Source: Lumbricus rubellus (Eukaryota; Annelida; Clitellata; Crassiclitellata; Lumbricidae). Taken from it: a DNA stretch of 64,000 nucleotides. Below the pieces are notes generated by a model. It ran no database searches. It was not told the DNA's origin and saw only the letters and a program-made list of their open reading frames with translations. A program made the position numbers and the translations under genes. The stretch is from contig OX243827.1 in NCBI GenBank assembly GCA_945859605.1, positions 9,744,713 through 9,808,712 on the forward strand, written 5' to 3'. Shown one piece after another: positions 1-11,870 of this stretch (positions are counted from its first letter, which is position 1; the number at the start of each line of letters is the position of its first letter).

Positions 1-99
1 TCCTAAAAGTTGGAGGGGACCATAATAATATAGTTAGAGGACCACTCAAAAGTTGGGGGGGACGCGTCCCGTGGGTCCCATAGGGTGGTTGCGCCTATG
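1..99. mobile_element. hAT-like MITE (CATAGGCGCAACC), cut by the window edge
   Basis: Reverse-oriented relative of the 31883 element: GGGTGGTTGCGCCTATG ends at 99 and CCTAAAAGTTGG is at the left edge. Confidence 0.75.
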
Positions 100-273
100 G
101 CCTGGACCATATAATATGTCTCTTGATAAATAAAATTATATGTTAAAGGATCATGTTAAAGGATTGCGTGCGTCCTATATGGGAAAAGCTGCTGTTTAGG
201 TTTGGCAGGTGTATAGATGAAAAACACTAAGTTGATTGGTTGAACAGGTGAGTGAAGAGAAGTTCACATGCAA

Positions 274-545
274 GAGGAGTAGGAGGAGATGATATAGGGG
301 AGGAAGAGGAGGAAGAGAGAGAAGAGGAGGTGGAGGGAGAATAGGAGGAGGGAGAAGAGGAGGAAGAGAAGGTGGAGGTAGAAGAGGAGGAGGAGGAGGA
401 TGAAGAAGGGGAGGAGGATGGAGAAAAGGAGGAGGGGAGAGGAGGATGAAGAAGGTGAGGTGGAGAATGTGAAGAGGAGGTGGAGGGAGAAGGAGAGGAA
501 GATAAGAGAGTAGGGGAGTAGTAGTAAGTAATAGGGGGAGGATGG
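274..545. repeat. Purine-rich (GGAGGA/GAAGAGGAGG) tract
   Basis: About 270 bp almost without pyrimidines on the plus strand. The minus strand gives leucine/proline-rich open frames that are not genes. Confidence 0.9.
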
Positions 546-884
546 TGGCTTGTGGAATGCCATCCATCACATGAGATAAATGATTGATTGAGATGAACGA
601 TATATACTGTAGGAGTAAATGATCAGAATGAATTAATGAACAGATGGCAGCACTTGATTCATTAACACATACACGCACGCACGCACACAGGCACAGAAGA
701 GCATCAGGGCGTGGGGGGGGGGGGTAGTAGAGGGTGGTTGAACATGACTCAGCCTTCCACTCCTTAGGGGGAAGAATGTCCTGTGAAATACGACAGATGA
801 GCGCCTCTCTGGCTGCCATGCAGTCAAGCTCAGCTCCTGTTAAACTTCTTATCATCTGTTTCTACTAATTAATACTGTATCTCT

Positions 885-1256
885 TTGGAATGCACTTTCT
901 CCTTCTCTTTGCTCTATACTTCTGTTTGTTTGTATGTGCACTTGTTATAGCGCCCCTTCAAGCTCTCTCCTACTCAGGGGCGCTCCCGAATCGAATGCAG
1001 AGCGGACACCGCATCGGAGTTTCATGCCGAAGCGCTGAGCAATTGTGAGTGAAGGACTTGTCCAAGGTCCTTACGCGACAAGGTGGATTCGAACCTCGAA
1101 CCTTCTGGCTCCAAGGCAACGACGCCACCACTACACCACCGCGCCCCACTGTATGGCAGTCTGTCTTGTTTGGTCTCTCGTCTCAAAACCTTCTTCTTCT
1201 CGCTCCACTTCTGAACGGTTCACCCTACTAGAGACGCTTTATAAATGATTAATTAC
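885..1256 (+). mobile_element. LINE 3' fragment split by a SINE
   Basis: The TCTCTTTGGAATGCACTTTC side matches the SLWNALSP segment of the relic at 48430. After the SINE (924-1149) it resumes with CTCAAAACCTTCTTC and CTACTAGAGACGCTTTATAA. Confidence 0.75.
924..1149 (-). mobile_element. SINE, antisense, inserted in a LINE 3' end
   Basis: Runs from TTTGTATGTGCACTTGTTAT to ACCACCGCGCCCCA. LINE sequence resumes on the other side, so this SINE post-dates that LINE copy. Confidence 0.87.
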
Positions 1257-1270
1257 AATTATTTTGTTCT

Positions 1271-1502
1271 GGGGCACGGTGTTCTAGTGGTAACTTCGGT
1301 GCCTTGGAGCCGGAGGGTTCCAGGTTCAAGTGCACCTCAAGTCGCCGTGTAGGGACCTTGAGCAAGTCTATCACTCGCAATTGCTCGGGTGCTTAGGCGC
1401 AAAACTCCAACGCAGTGTCTGTGCTATAGTCAGGAGCGCCTCTGAGTAGTGAGGTTGAAGAGGCGCCATAGCAAATGCGAGAAATAAATAAAATAAATAA
1501 AT
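1271..1502 (+). mobile_element. SINE, sense, diverged
   Basis: Older subfamily with CTTGGAGCCGGAGGGTTC and a B-box changed to AGGTTCAAGTG. It ends in an AAATAAATAAA tail instead of CATACAAACA. Confidence 0.8.
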
Positions 1503-1969
1503 ATCCTGCAGCGTTATATTGTTATTATGATATTGGAAACTTGTGGGAGTTTGAGCTACTGTTACATGTTTTTATTGGACACATGCTGTTCCTCAGTCTG
1601 TTGAATGAAAGAATTCTTCTGTGGGAGTCAAATGAAACTTTTTTCACCGACACCATATAAGAGACAACAGCACTGAAATGGGTTTCTGGTGTTACTCATG
1701 AATATTCAATGCGGCTGTCCTCTGAACTTTGACCCTTCCAAAGTTCTATATCTGTCAGATGCAAAGCCAGTCCCAGTTTGAATTCCACTGAGTTCAAATT
1801 CCACAGGTTTCAGTAGTTGGCAGTGCCACGGGGTTATGAGAGGTGCAGTTAGAAAGCTGATATAGGACTTGGAAACAACTGTCTAAATCCTCTGTAACAT
1901 ATATCACTCTGCTTTGTCAAATTGTCATGGGCTGTATGTATGAGTGGATGTATGTATGTTTGCATGTGA

Positions 1970-2169
1970 GATGCGGTGGTGTAGTTACTGTAGTAGACTA
2001 GTAGTGAATTTGGTGCCTTGGAGCCAGAGGGTTTCAGGTTAGAATCCACCTCAAGCTGCCTTATAGGGAAATTGAGCAAGTTCTTCACTCGTGTCCACGC
2101 TGTAATCTGGAGCACCTCCGAGTAGAGACCTTGAAAGGGCACTATACCAAATGTGAGAAAGAAACAAAT
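1970..2169 (+). mobile_element. SINE, sense, diverged
   Basis: The head holds a small duplication (GTAGTAGACTAGTAGTG). The tail is CTTGAAAGGGCACTATACC. Confidence 0.75.
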
Positions 2170-2849
2170 ATTTTGTATGTGTGTGTGTGTTTATATGCAT
2201 GTGTGTATGTATGTCTGCATGTCATGTACGACGTATGTATGCATGTCATGTGTGTAAGTGTCTTGAAGGGTGCTATATATAATTCCATTAACTGAATGAA
2301 TGAATGTACAAAAGTGTGAAGACCAAATTGAGAGAACCTCGCATATCAACAATCAGAAGTTCATTACATCATGGAGATGTTTGGGCAAACATACAATAAA
2401 GGGATAGAAGCAGAAGCCAGCAACATGCATGTAGTTGGAAGAGCTTGCAGGAAACTGAAAGACCAGTGAATATCAGATGAGTGTTAATATTAGGACTTAT
2501 AGAAAAAATAAGGAACTTAAAAAAGAGAAAACTACTTTGCAACGGGCACTGGAAGCAATTCAACTGGCTGATCAAAAGGAAACTGAAATACAAAATGCAA
2601 TGCAAAATGACTCAGTGGAAAAATGCAAAGAATCTGAAGAAGCTTTAAAGATTAATAGCATGCAAGAAGTATGGGCAATGAGATAAAAAAAACTACTTAA
2701 AAATTTGATGTCAGTACTGCATCAATCAGAGATATGAAAAAATGCTGGCAGACGACAGAAATGATATAGGGAACACTTTTGAACAGCTGCTTAATGTCGC
2801 AGAATGGTCCATAAACTACCATACTGATGAACATTTGCCATGTTTCTAA

Positions 2850-2960
2850 AGAATGAAGAAATGCTATTGATAATAAAGTGGGGAAAAGATAAAGCTCCAA
2901 GCGTGGATGGATTCACTATATGGAACTACTTTAGGGCGGAGGAGAAACGGTTGTTAAAGC
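2850..2960 (+). mobile_element. Possible LINE reverse transcriptase remnant
   Basis: Translation IIKWGKDKAPSVDGFTIWNY resembles the KAPGPDGF block at the start of LINE reverse transcriptase domains. Flanking frames are short. Confidence 0.4.
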
Positions 2961-2995
2961 TATGCATAATTGCATTTCCTTGTTACAAAGATTCA

Positions 2996-3660
2996 AGAAG
3001 AAGAAGAAGAACTACCAGAAGATTATGAAGAAGAAATTCATTCATTCAAGTATTTATATAGCGCCTTTTCAAGGAAACTACTCAGAGGTGCTCCAAAGAA
3101 ATACCAGAAGACCATGAAGAAGAAATACCAGAAGATTATGAAGAAGAACTACCAGAAGATTATGAAGAAGAACTACCAGAAGATTATGAAGAAGAAATTC
3201 ATTCATTCATTCAAGTATTTATATAGCGCCTCTTCAAGGAAACTACTCAGAGGCGCTCCAAAAAAATACCCGAAGACCATGAAGAAGAAATACCAGAAGA
3301 TTATGAAGAAGAACTACCAGAAGATTATGAAGAAGAACTACCAGAAGATTATGAAGAAGAAATTCATTCATTCATTCAAGTATTTATATAGCGCCTCTTC
3401 AAGGAAACTACTCAGAGGCGCTCCAAAAAAATACCCGAAGACCATGAAGAAGAAATACCAGAAGATTATGAAAAAGAACTACCAGAAGATTATGAAGAAG
3501 AACTACCAGAAGATTATGAAGAAGAAATTCATTCATTCATTCAAGTATTTATATAGCGCCTCTTCAAGGAAACTACTCAGAGGCGCTCCAAAAAAATACC
3601 CGAAGACCATGAAGAAGAAATACCAAAAGACTATACGAAGAAGAAATACCAGAAGATTGC
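2996..3660. repeat. 165-bp tandem array containing SINE/LINE tail sequence
   Basis: Units recur at 3047, 3212, 3377 and 3542. Each joins TACCAGAAGATTATGAAGAA sub-repeats to an antisense tail (TATTTATATAGCGCCTCTTC, CTCAGAGGCGCTCC). A multiple of three, so a repetitive frame stays open. Confidence 0.9.
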
Positions 3661-3937
3661 ATGGTAAAAATCGACAATTGTTCAAATGTAAAAATTACAA
3701 GATAGAGGGGAGATCCACAAAACTTCAAAAATTACATAGACTTTTAACATGCAGAACACTGCAGTAGAAGTCTTCAAAAAAAATTATGCAAAACTGAATG
3801 AATTGCAGTACTATGTTGACTGATCACTTGAAGAGGGCAGGCATGTAAGGCATGCAGACGACAAAAAAATTGATTATTTGAAGCCAAATATGGCTTTGTT
3901 TGCATACGATGATGTGCATTGAAATGTTTTTCGTAAA

Positions 3938-4039
3938 TTATATATATATATATATAATATATATATAATTATATTATATATATAATTATATAATTATATA
4001 TATAAATAAAATTATATATATATGTATATATGTATATAT

Positions 4040-4084
<45 letters not shown>

Positions 4085-4206
4085 CATATATATATATAAT
4101 TTTTTATATATAATTATATATAATATATATAATTTTATATAAAAAATTATATATATATTATATATAATTATATATATAAAATTATATATATATATATATA
4201 TATATT
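3938..4206. repeat. (TA)n-rich low-complexity tract
   Basis: About 270 bp of TATATA and TATAAT runs. Confidence 0.95.
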
Positions 4207-4442
4207 TGATCAGGTCGGTGAATTTCGTATAGCACTCAAATGTTTGAACAGCATTTTCATACACCATAGATTGTCTATGACATGCATGGTATACATGGGG
4301 AGGGGAAAAGTATTTTCCACGATGATAATATTGAATTATGCAACTGACGCTGTTTTTTCTGCCGGTCCTGGCTTTTTTGCCAGTGTCCGATGCCAGGCAT
4401 TTGGAATTGGTTGGTGTCCCACCCTCGCTTGCTTCGGAGTCT

Positions 4443-4508
4443 GCTTTGACAGAGTCCGGCTTTGACAGAGTCCGGCTTTGACAGAGTCCGGCTTTGACAG
4501 AGTCCGGC
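4443..4508. repeat. 16-bp tandem repeat
   Basis: Four units of TTTGACAGAGTCCGGC. Confidence 0.9.
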
Positions 4509-4603
4509 TTCAGCGCTGAAGTCGAATAACAGGATGCTGTTATGTTTTGCTATTGTTAAAAGCTGGGTTGTTGAGACAGGGTGATGGTTGGAGTGTGAAA
4601 TAG

Positions 4604-4680
<77 letters not shown>
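4604..4680. repeat. (CA)n microsatellite
   Basis: About 38 uninterrupted CA units just upstream of a LINE fragment. Confidence 0.97.
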
Positions 4681-4682
<2 letters not shown>

Positions 4683-4699
4683 CAATACGTATACCAGAG

Positions 4700-4900
4700 C
4701 CTTTTCTATTGTGGGTCCTGCTATTTGGAATGGCCAGCCACTAACCTTGCGACTTATGCCTAGGCTAAATTCACATGCTTTTTATAAGTCGCTCAAATCC
4801 TACTTTTTAGCTGTGGCTGGGCTGGGAGTGCCTCTGAGTAGGTTTCTTGAAGAGTCGCTTTCTTGAAGAGTCGCTATTTATAAATTCTCGAAATTAACGA
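4700..4900 (+). mobile_element. LINE 3' fragment, other subfamily
   Basis: Translates to AFSIVGPAIWNGQPLTLRLM then FYKSLKSYFLA, the LINE C-terminal GPxxWN...LP signature. The tail holds a duplicated TTTCTTGAAGAGTCGCT. Confidence 0.72.
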
Positions 4901-4939
4901 ATGAATGAGGCGGCGGAGAGCGCTTCTGAGTAGAATCTT

Positions 4940-5367
4940 GAAGGGGTGCTATAATAACAAGTGCACATACAAACTAAGTATATTAAATTCGCTCATGCAG
5001 TGGTTCAGGTTCATTAAGAATCATCTAATGTTATGTGTTCGGTTCTATCACCATCAAAATTCATCACCGACGTTTTTATGTTTTGGCAATTGTTTCCCTT
5101 AAGTCTGCAACGGGCGGGGGGTGGTGGGCGGGGTGGGGGTATTGAGGGCGGGGGGCTACATACATCCGAGCCACAGTTTCGTAGTCGACATAGGCGTTTC
5201 AATTGATCTAAAAGCCGGTGGTCAACTCGGGACTTGCTGCACACAGCAAGCGCGCCATGGATGCTGCAGGTTCATGTTATTTGCGCTTGTTAATATCATC
5301 GAACATCGTTGCGGCTCATTGCTTCTGATGGCGTGATGGATTAGCTGCGGTTCAGGAAAGTGTTTGT

Positions 5368-5398
<31 letters not shown>

Positions 5399-6392
5399 AG
5401 CTGTGTGGTTGGTGGTCGTCTGAGGCTTTAGTTGAGACTTCAGACACCCTCAAGTGTTGGTGGTTGTCGTCTTCGTGTATAAATTGTGGCAAAAGCAAAT
5501 CAACGTCGGGTCTCTTTGATCGATTCGCGATATAACACAGCACTGCATGTCTGCTGGTGCTGCCGCGCTATGGTTGGCTGGCATGCAGCGCAGTCGTTTC
5601 GACATTGTATGATTCGGCGGCTTTTTAGTCGACGTGTCTTTGTCGGAGATATAGACGCAATTTTCGTCGTCGACGGATTTACGAAATTATTTAAGGATTT
5701 TTTGCTGTTGTTTTTGACGGCGTTTTTTTCGTAGAAGCTTGTGTAAGTGACGGCTTGTCAGGTGCGAATTATATGCACATTGTACATGTGAGACGTGTTT
5801 AGTGGAGTTTTGTTGCATGCGAAATGGTGAATTGGACATGAAATTTGGTTGGTGACTGGGTGTATGTCATGATTTCTAAAAGCCGAGTCTGTCAGTGACG
5901 GTTTTGTTGCATCATCCGATAATACGGTGAATCGGTCATGAAATTTGGTTTGTGATTTGTGTTCGTTACGATTTTCCGATCACGAATCCAGTTGACTGCG
6001 GATTTCTGAAGGTATTGGCGAAGTGTCGCGGGTACGATTGCACGCATGTGGTGAAGACACGTTCGTTGCAATTACGATATGGAAATTATGGACTCGGTGA
6101 TGGCGAAATTGTGAAATAGCACTTGGAGAACATTTGAAGTGAAGGGACTGTTGGAATCTCATCTCCTCCGTGCTTTCCCATTCGAGCGGGATTTATGCAG
6201 CTGTTCGCCGGATGACAGGAAGGGATTGCGCTCGGATCATCATCATGGGAGTTTCTTGTGCTAGGGGACGATGCGGGGATTACGGGGGATGTCGGGGTGA
6301 ATAGGGATTTATGATCGGTTGGGATTGTAGTCACCGGATGTCATTGTGAGGCGTTGGTCATTGGGTGAGTCGCAGTGGAAGAAGAGGATCAC
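4940..6392 (+). promoter_or_regulatory. Probable 5' region / 5' UTR of the SH2D5-like gene
   Basis: Low-repeat, CpG-containing sequence before the start codon. It holds a G-rich stretch (5110-5155), a CAG triplet run (about 5370-5395), and a TATAAAT at about 5479. No transcription start can be fixed from sequence alone, and an upstream non-coding exon is possible. Confidence 0.35.
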
Positions 6393-6482
6393 ATGGATCT
6401 ACTCGTTGCTCAGAGTCCGGTTGTTCATCCGAGCGAGATCTGGAAGGAGCAGTGCGAGTGGGAGAGCATAGCGAGGGCTGAG
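6393..6482 (+). CDS. SH2D5-like: SH2D5-like exon 1 (start codon)
   Basis: Thirty codons beginning MDLLVAQSPVVHP and ending in an acidic/amphipathic stretch (WESIARAE) that leads into the PTB domain. It ends in phase 0 at GAG before a consensus GTGAGT donor. An upstream in-frame stop supports this ATG. Confidence 0.8.
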
Positions 6483-9400
6483 GTGAGTTAAATGCTCATT
6501 CCAGTTGCAACGTGATGTAATGGGAGATTTTCGGTAGTGCAGATAGACTAGTAAATAGACAGGCAGGCAATTAGGCAGGATAGACATGCAGATAGGCAAG
6601 CATGCAGATAGGCAGGCAGGTATGCATTCAGACAGATAGACCAGCAAGCATACAGTCAGTATTTTTCCAGGATGATAATACTGAATAACACAACTGATGC
6701 TGTTTTTCACGATGGTTTTCTGCAAGGGCTGAGTTAAATGCTCCTTGCAGTTACAGTGTAATGTAATAAGAGATATTTTATTACCACTGTAAGATGACTC
6801 CCCTTCTGATGACAAGCAGATAATCATGATGATGTAGAAGTTGCTGAAGTTCTGGATAATTATTTCAGCCGTGTAAACCCCCGCCCCCACACACACACAC
6901 AAATATTCTGACTATGGCCTTGGTGTAAGCTTTATACTCATCTGAAAATAAGTCTTGTGTTGTGATTTAAATGCCTCCCTGCAGGAATAGCACGTGTTCT
7001 TCCCGCAGTGGTCGGGAAGACTGTTCCATGCAGTAGGTCCTGCAACAGAGTACTAAGGAACAGAACTTGCCATCTACATGTATACTTCAATGTCGACGTG
7101 AAATGGTTGTTCCGTCATCACATTTCCCTTGTCTTACTATGGAATATACTTCCACCTTCAGTTCGCTCCACCCTTCTCTCCGATAGTCTTTCCTCATCTT
7201 TCTCTTGTCTCAAAACCTGCTTCCCCCCCTTGGGTCGATTGCACTGGGAGTGCCTCTGAAAGGCTCTTACTGCAAGAAGCGCTTTATAAATGGTAAAATA
7301 CAATACAAGGCCTCTCCCTTTCCATCTGATCTTCCCACCAACAGTGTACAGTTGCTGTACTCATTACAGCTGAGTTGGGTAAGGGGTGCTAGTGGGGGAG
7401 AAGCATGAACCAACTTTCTGACCTGGAGTGTTGTCAATTTGAACTTCTGACCTTGTTTGATAGTCCAGCGTGCTTGACACTACATTGTGGAGTGCCCCAT
7501 TTACAGGTAATTTGCAAGCTACCAGTGAGTACATCATAGGTTTATGGGGGGGGGGACATAATTACAGGGTCAACCAAGTCCTTGAACCGACTGTGGACTG
7601 GGTGAGGAGATGACATATTTGCCAAAGTTGTTCTAATGATAAATCGTTCTTTGGAATGTCCGGCATACTGTGGGTCAATATTATTTGATGTCTCGTATAA
7701 ATGGAAATTCCACTCTGACCGTTGCTGCTCTACCAGCTCCTACTCGTGATGAGGACGGATTGTTGTTTCTATATTTTGTTATTGTATATGTCCATTTATC
7801 ATGCGTGCAGGGTGAAGTTGTTTTGTGTGAAGGTTCATACACAGTTTAACTTTTTTAGGGTGGCTCGAGCCATTACTTGTTGTGTTGCAAGCTGAACAGT
7901 TTTGATGACAGTTTAGATCAATCAATCAACCAATCAATCAATCAATCAGTCAATCATTCAGCCAATCAATCATATAATCAGCAATCATTTAGCAATCAAT
8001 TAGGAATCAATCAGTCAATAATAATCAATCGTACAATCACCAATCAATCAGTCAACAATCATATTTTGTTGTGTTGCAATAGGTGATTAGTGAATAGGAA
8101 AATGGAAAGTATAATAAGACTTGTGAATAGGAAAGTATATGACTTGTCTGTGGGGCAGTATATGGAAGGTATATGCACCATGTGAGCTAGACAGGTTATG
8201 CTGTGTGAATAGAGCAGTGTGCATCCAATACATAGGATGAAAATATTTGAAAAATAACTGCGAGAAACTTGATTATATAAAATAAACTACGTACGTTATA
8301 AAGGTGTCTAGCTCCTTCCGTACTGTTGTTCAATTTTCAACCATTTTATTTAATATTTTAGGCTATATATCTGTAATAATTGCCGCATATGTCAGCGACC
8401 TCACTTTCTTAGCCATGGCATATAAGAGCACTTTGACCAACTGTTGCCATCTCATCTTTCTCAGCCAGCATGCCAATTAAAAAACGTTCAGCATAGAAAT
8501 CTATGTTTTCCAATTTTTTTATTCCTGTTCTTTCACAATGTTGTATAAATGTAATTTTTTCCTTTTTTCAGTACGCCGGGTCTTTTCCAGTGGTCGGCGA
8601 AAACCAGGACCAACGTATGGAATGCGTGAGGAAAATGCTGCTGGAAATGAAGGTGAGTTGGTGGCTGACACCGCATATCAGTAACCGAACAATGGCTGAT
8701 AGCAGCAGACATATTTGTTATGCTGAAGCACTTTGTATTGTAGTGTTTCAGGTCAGTTATATTATAAACACCTCTATCAGTAATGACTATTTTAAGAGCT
8801 GTGGTATGCCAAAATAATTTCTGCCGACGGCTGGGGCCTTTGTTGTTATTATAAGGTGTTGTTTAACTCTGGATCCATCCGGTGTCTATTCAGAGGTGCT
8901 CCCAGTGTGAACGCTCCCAGGAAACAGATCTATGTGTTCAAGCAATGGACCGAAGTGGACAAACCACTGGCCTGAATGTCAACCTGAATTTGTGGGGTTA
9001 GAAGTGGTATAGATTGGTGGATTATGGTATCAGGAAATGGTGTTATAAAATTTCTGCTGTGGAATGGCCTTCCTATAACTGGTGCTCAGGTTTTATCTCG
9101 GAGGCACTACTGTTTTGCACATTGTTCTACATAAGACTTGTCTTTTTCTAGTGTTTCTTCACAAGTGCTTTATAAATCTGTAAAAAATAGCTTGGCTTAT
9201 TATAGTATTTGATAATTACCATACACTGCAGATCATAATGATTGCTACCAGATGTTTGTTTGTTTGTTTGTATGTGCACTTGTTATAGCGCCCCTTCAAG
9301 CTCTCGCTACTCAGAGGCGCTCTCGAATGCAGAGCGGACACTGCATCGGAGTTTCATGCCGAAGCGCTGAGCAATTGTGAGTGAAGGACTTGCCCAAGGT

Positions 9401-11782
9401 CCTTACGCGGCAAGGTGGATTCGAACCTCAAACCTTCCGGCTCAAAGGCAACGACGCCACCACTACACCACCGACGTCCACCGGGCCCCACAATGGGGTT
9501 TGTCTTGCGTGCAAAGACCATGCTGTTGTTGATCTGAGGCACTATATAAATCCGTAAATAATAGTTATAGTATTTGATGATGATTGCCGTACACTACAGA
9601 TCGTAATGATTTTGCTGTTGCTACCAGATGTGTTTTGTCTTGCGTGTAAAGACCATGCGGTTGTGTTCAGAGCAGATGCATGTGCTTAAAAGTCATTTAT
9701 CAGTGGCTGTTAAGATGTAGAAGTGGTTGTTGCTGGTACTTCAGTACCACCATGCGCCATCTGCTTATAGCACCACGATGTTGGCATGTTTGACTTTCAT
9801 CTACATGGATTGTGTATCATTGCCTGTGGATTACTATTTTTAACACTTGTTGTTTATTGTTTGCATGGCTGTTTGCTGTGTGTTCTCTTCATCCGAAAAC
9901 TTCATGTTTGCTGTGGTTCTTCTCTTGTCGGTCAATGTTCAGCTAGACTTAAGTGCCCTGTTATTATTAAGTGTGTAATTGCACAGGTTTACACATTCTT
10001 CACACACAATCACGCATACCATTGCAAACATAGTACATACACATGCATACATACACACTTGCATGTGTACACATGCACGCAAACAAGTACATGCAATGCA
10101 TGCTTACGTACATACACAGTACACATGCATACTTTTACATATGTGCACAAATACATATGCACAAATGCACATACATGCACATGCACACGTATGTACAGAT
10201 TGTACACACACACACACACACACATGCAATGCATACATACGCATATACACAAGAATATATAAGCACATGTATGCATGCACACATACTCAGGCGTAAAAAA
10301 AAATTGTTGTGTTTCCGGTAACCCGACCGACCCATTTTTACGGCCGCGACCCAAATATTTTTGTAAAAAAATTTTATAAAAAAAAATTTCAAATTTTTTT
10401 TTTGACATTCGTATTGACATAACATAAGAGTCGTCAACAAAATGAAATTAATAGGACTGTTTCTAGAGCAGTTTTAGGTGCAGACAGTCGGGAAATGGGC
10501 AGTTTATACTTGCTTAGAACACGTACTTTGTTTCAGCGTGCAAAAAAGACTAGTGGGGTATGCTTTTTCGGATAGTCACTGCATAAAAATATTTTACAAA
10601 ATAAAAATATTTTCCGACCTACCTACCCAATTTTTTTTAGCTCTGTTACCGGAAACACAACAAATTTTTTTTAGGCCTCATGTGCTTACATACCTACATG
10701 TATACAGATTGCATAATGCATATATACATGCACACATCCTGTGCTACAGGTGTGCACAGTGCATGTGTATGCTTATGCGTGTACGCATGCACATGTGCCT
10801 ACGTACACGGCTACATGCATGTGCTGTTGCATACAGCATTGATAAATTAATCAATTTTTCTATTAGAATCGTTTAAAGACAAGGCATTCTTAAGTGAAAA
10901 TGCAAAAACAATGAGAGGTAGCAAAAGGGAGGGATTTTTTTCTCTTTCATATTTTTTTCAAAGCAACGAACCCATCACTAACGGCTCCTTGTCTGCTCTG
11001 CCTGTACCACTTCTGCATGCTACTGTACATGTACCACTTCATATTCCCATTGTCTACCATGTCAGCTTCTTCTGTCATGCAACTGTACCACTTGGTATTC
11101 CCATTGTCTACCATGTCTGCTGCTTCTGCCATGCAACTATCATGCAATCTATGCTTCTCAATCTCTGTGTTTTATTCCCACATTCATTCTTTCCATGGAT
11201 GTGGGATACATGTAGACGATGATTATAAAGGATGACATAACATCACCAGAACTGACACAAAGGAAACTTGACAAATGACGATGGACTTCGAAGGTCATTT
11301 ATTCACATCAATCGCTATGGCATAATGACTAGTGTCAGGAACTGATGATGATGACGATGATGATGATGGTGGTGGTGGTGGCGGTGGTCCTGGTGGTGAT
11401 GATGGTGGTGATGGTTTGTTTCCTACTATGTTGGCCGATCTGACAGATTACTTTTGCTAATCTGGACAAAATATCCAATTCATCATTTGGTGTTTTGAAG
11501 ATGGGTGGGGGTTTAAGGTGATGATAGATACTCTGGCATGGAGATTGCATGAACGCGGTATCGCTTCCTACTATTCTTCCATAGGTCCACTCAACCTTCC
11601 ATTCGGCAGATGGCTTTGGTGAACTGAGTAGTAGTACATGATGGACGCCTTGCATGGCTGCCAACAGTTAAATTTGACTCCTGTAATAACTTGTGATCAT
11701 CCGTTATACTATATACTATGAATTGTAATCATATACTGTGTTGTGTCAGTTTGAAATTAAATGAAGATTGTTATTATTATTA

Positions 11783-11819
<37 letters not shown>

Positions 11820-11830
11820 TTATTATTAAT

Positions 11831-11870
<40 letters not shown>

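Noticed and set aside
196..855. Proline/leucine-rich minus-strand frame of 219 codons
   Set aside because: It is the complement of a GGAGGA tract; composition bias alone keeps it open.
2970..3767. 265-codon lysine-rich frame
   Set aside because: It follows the 165-bp tandem array, whose length is a multiple of three; no family resemblance and no exon signals.
3835..3885. Reverse transcriptase YADD motif (HADDKKIDYL)
   Set aside because: A single short match without surrounding RT blocks; could be chance near the possible LINE remnant at 2850.
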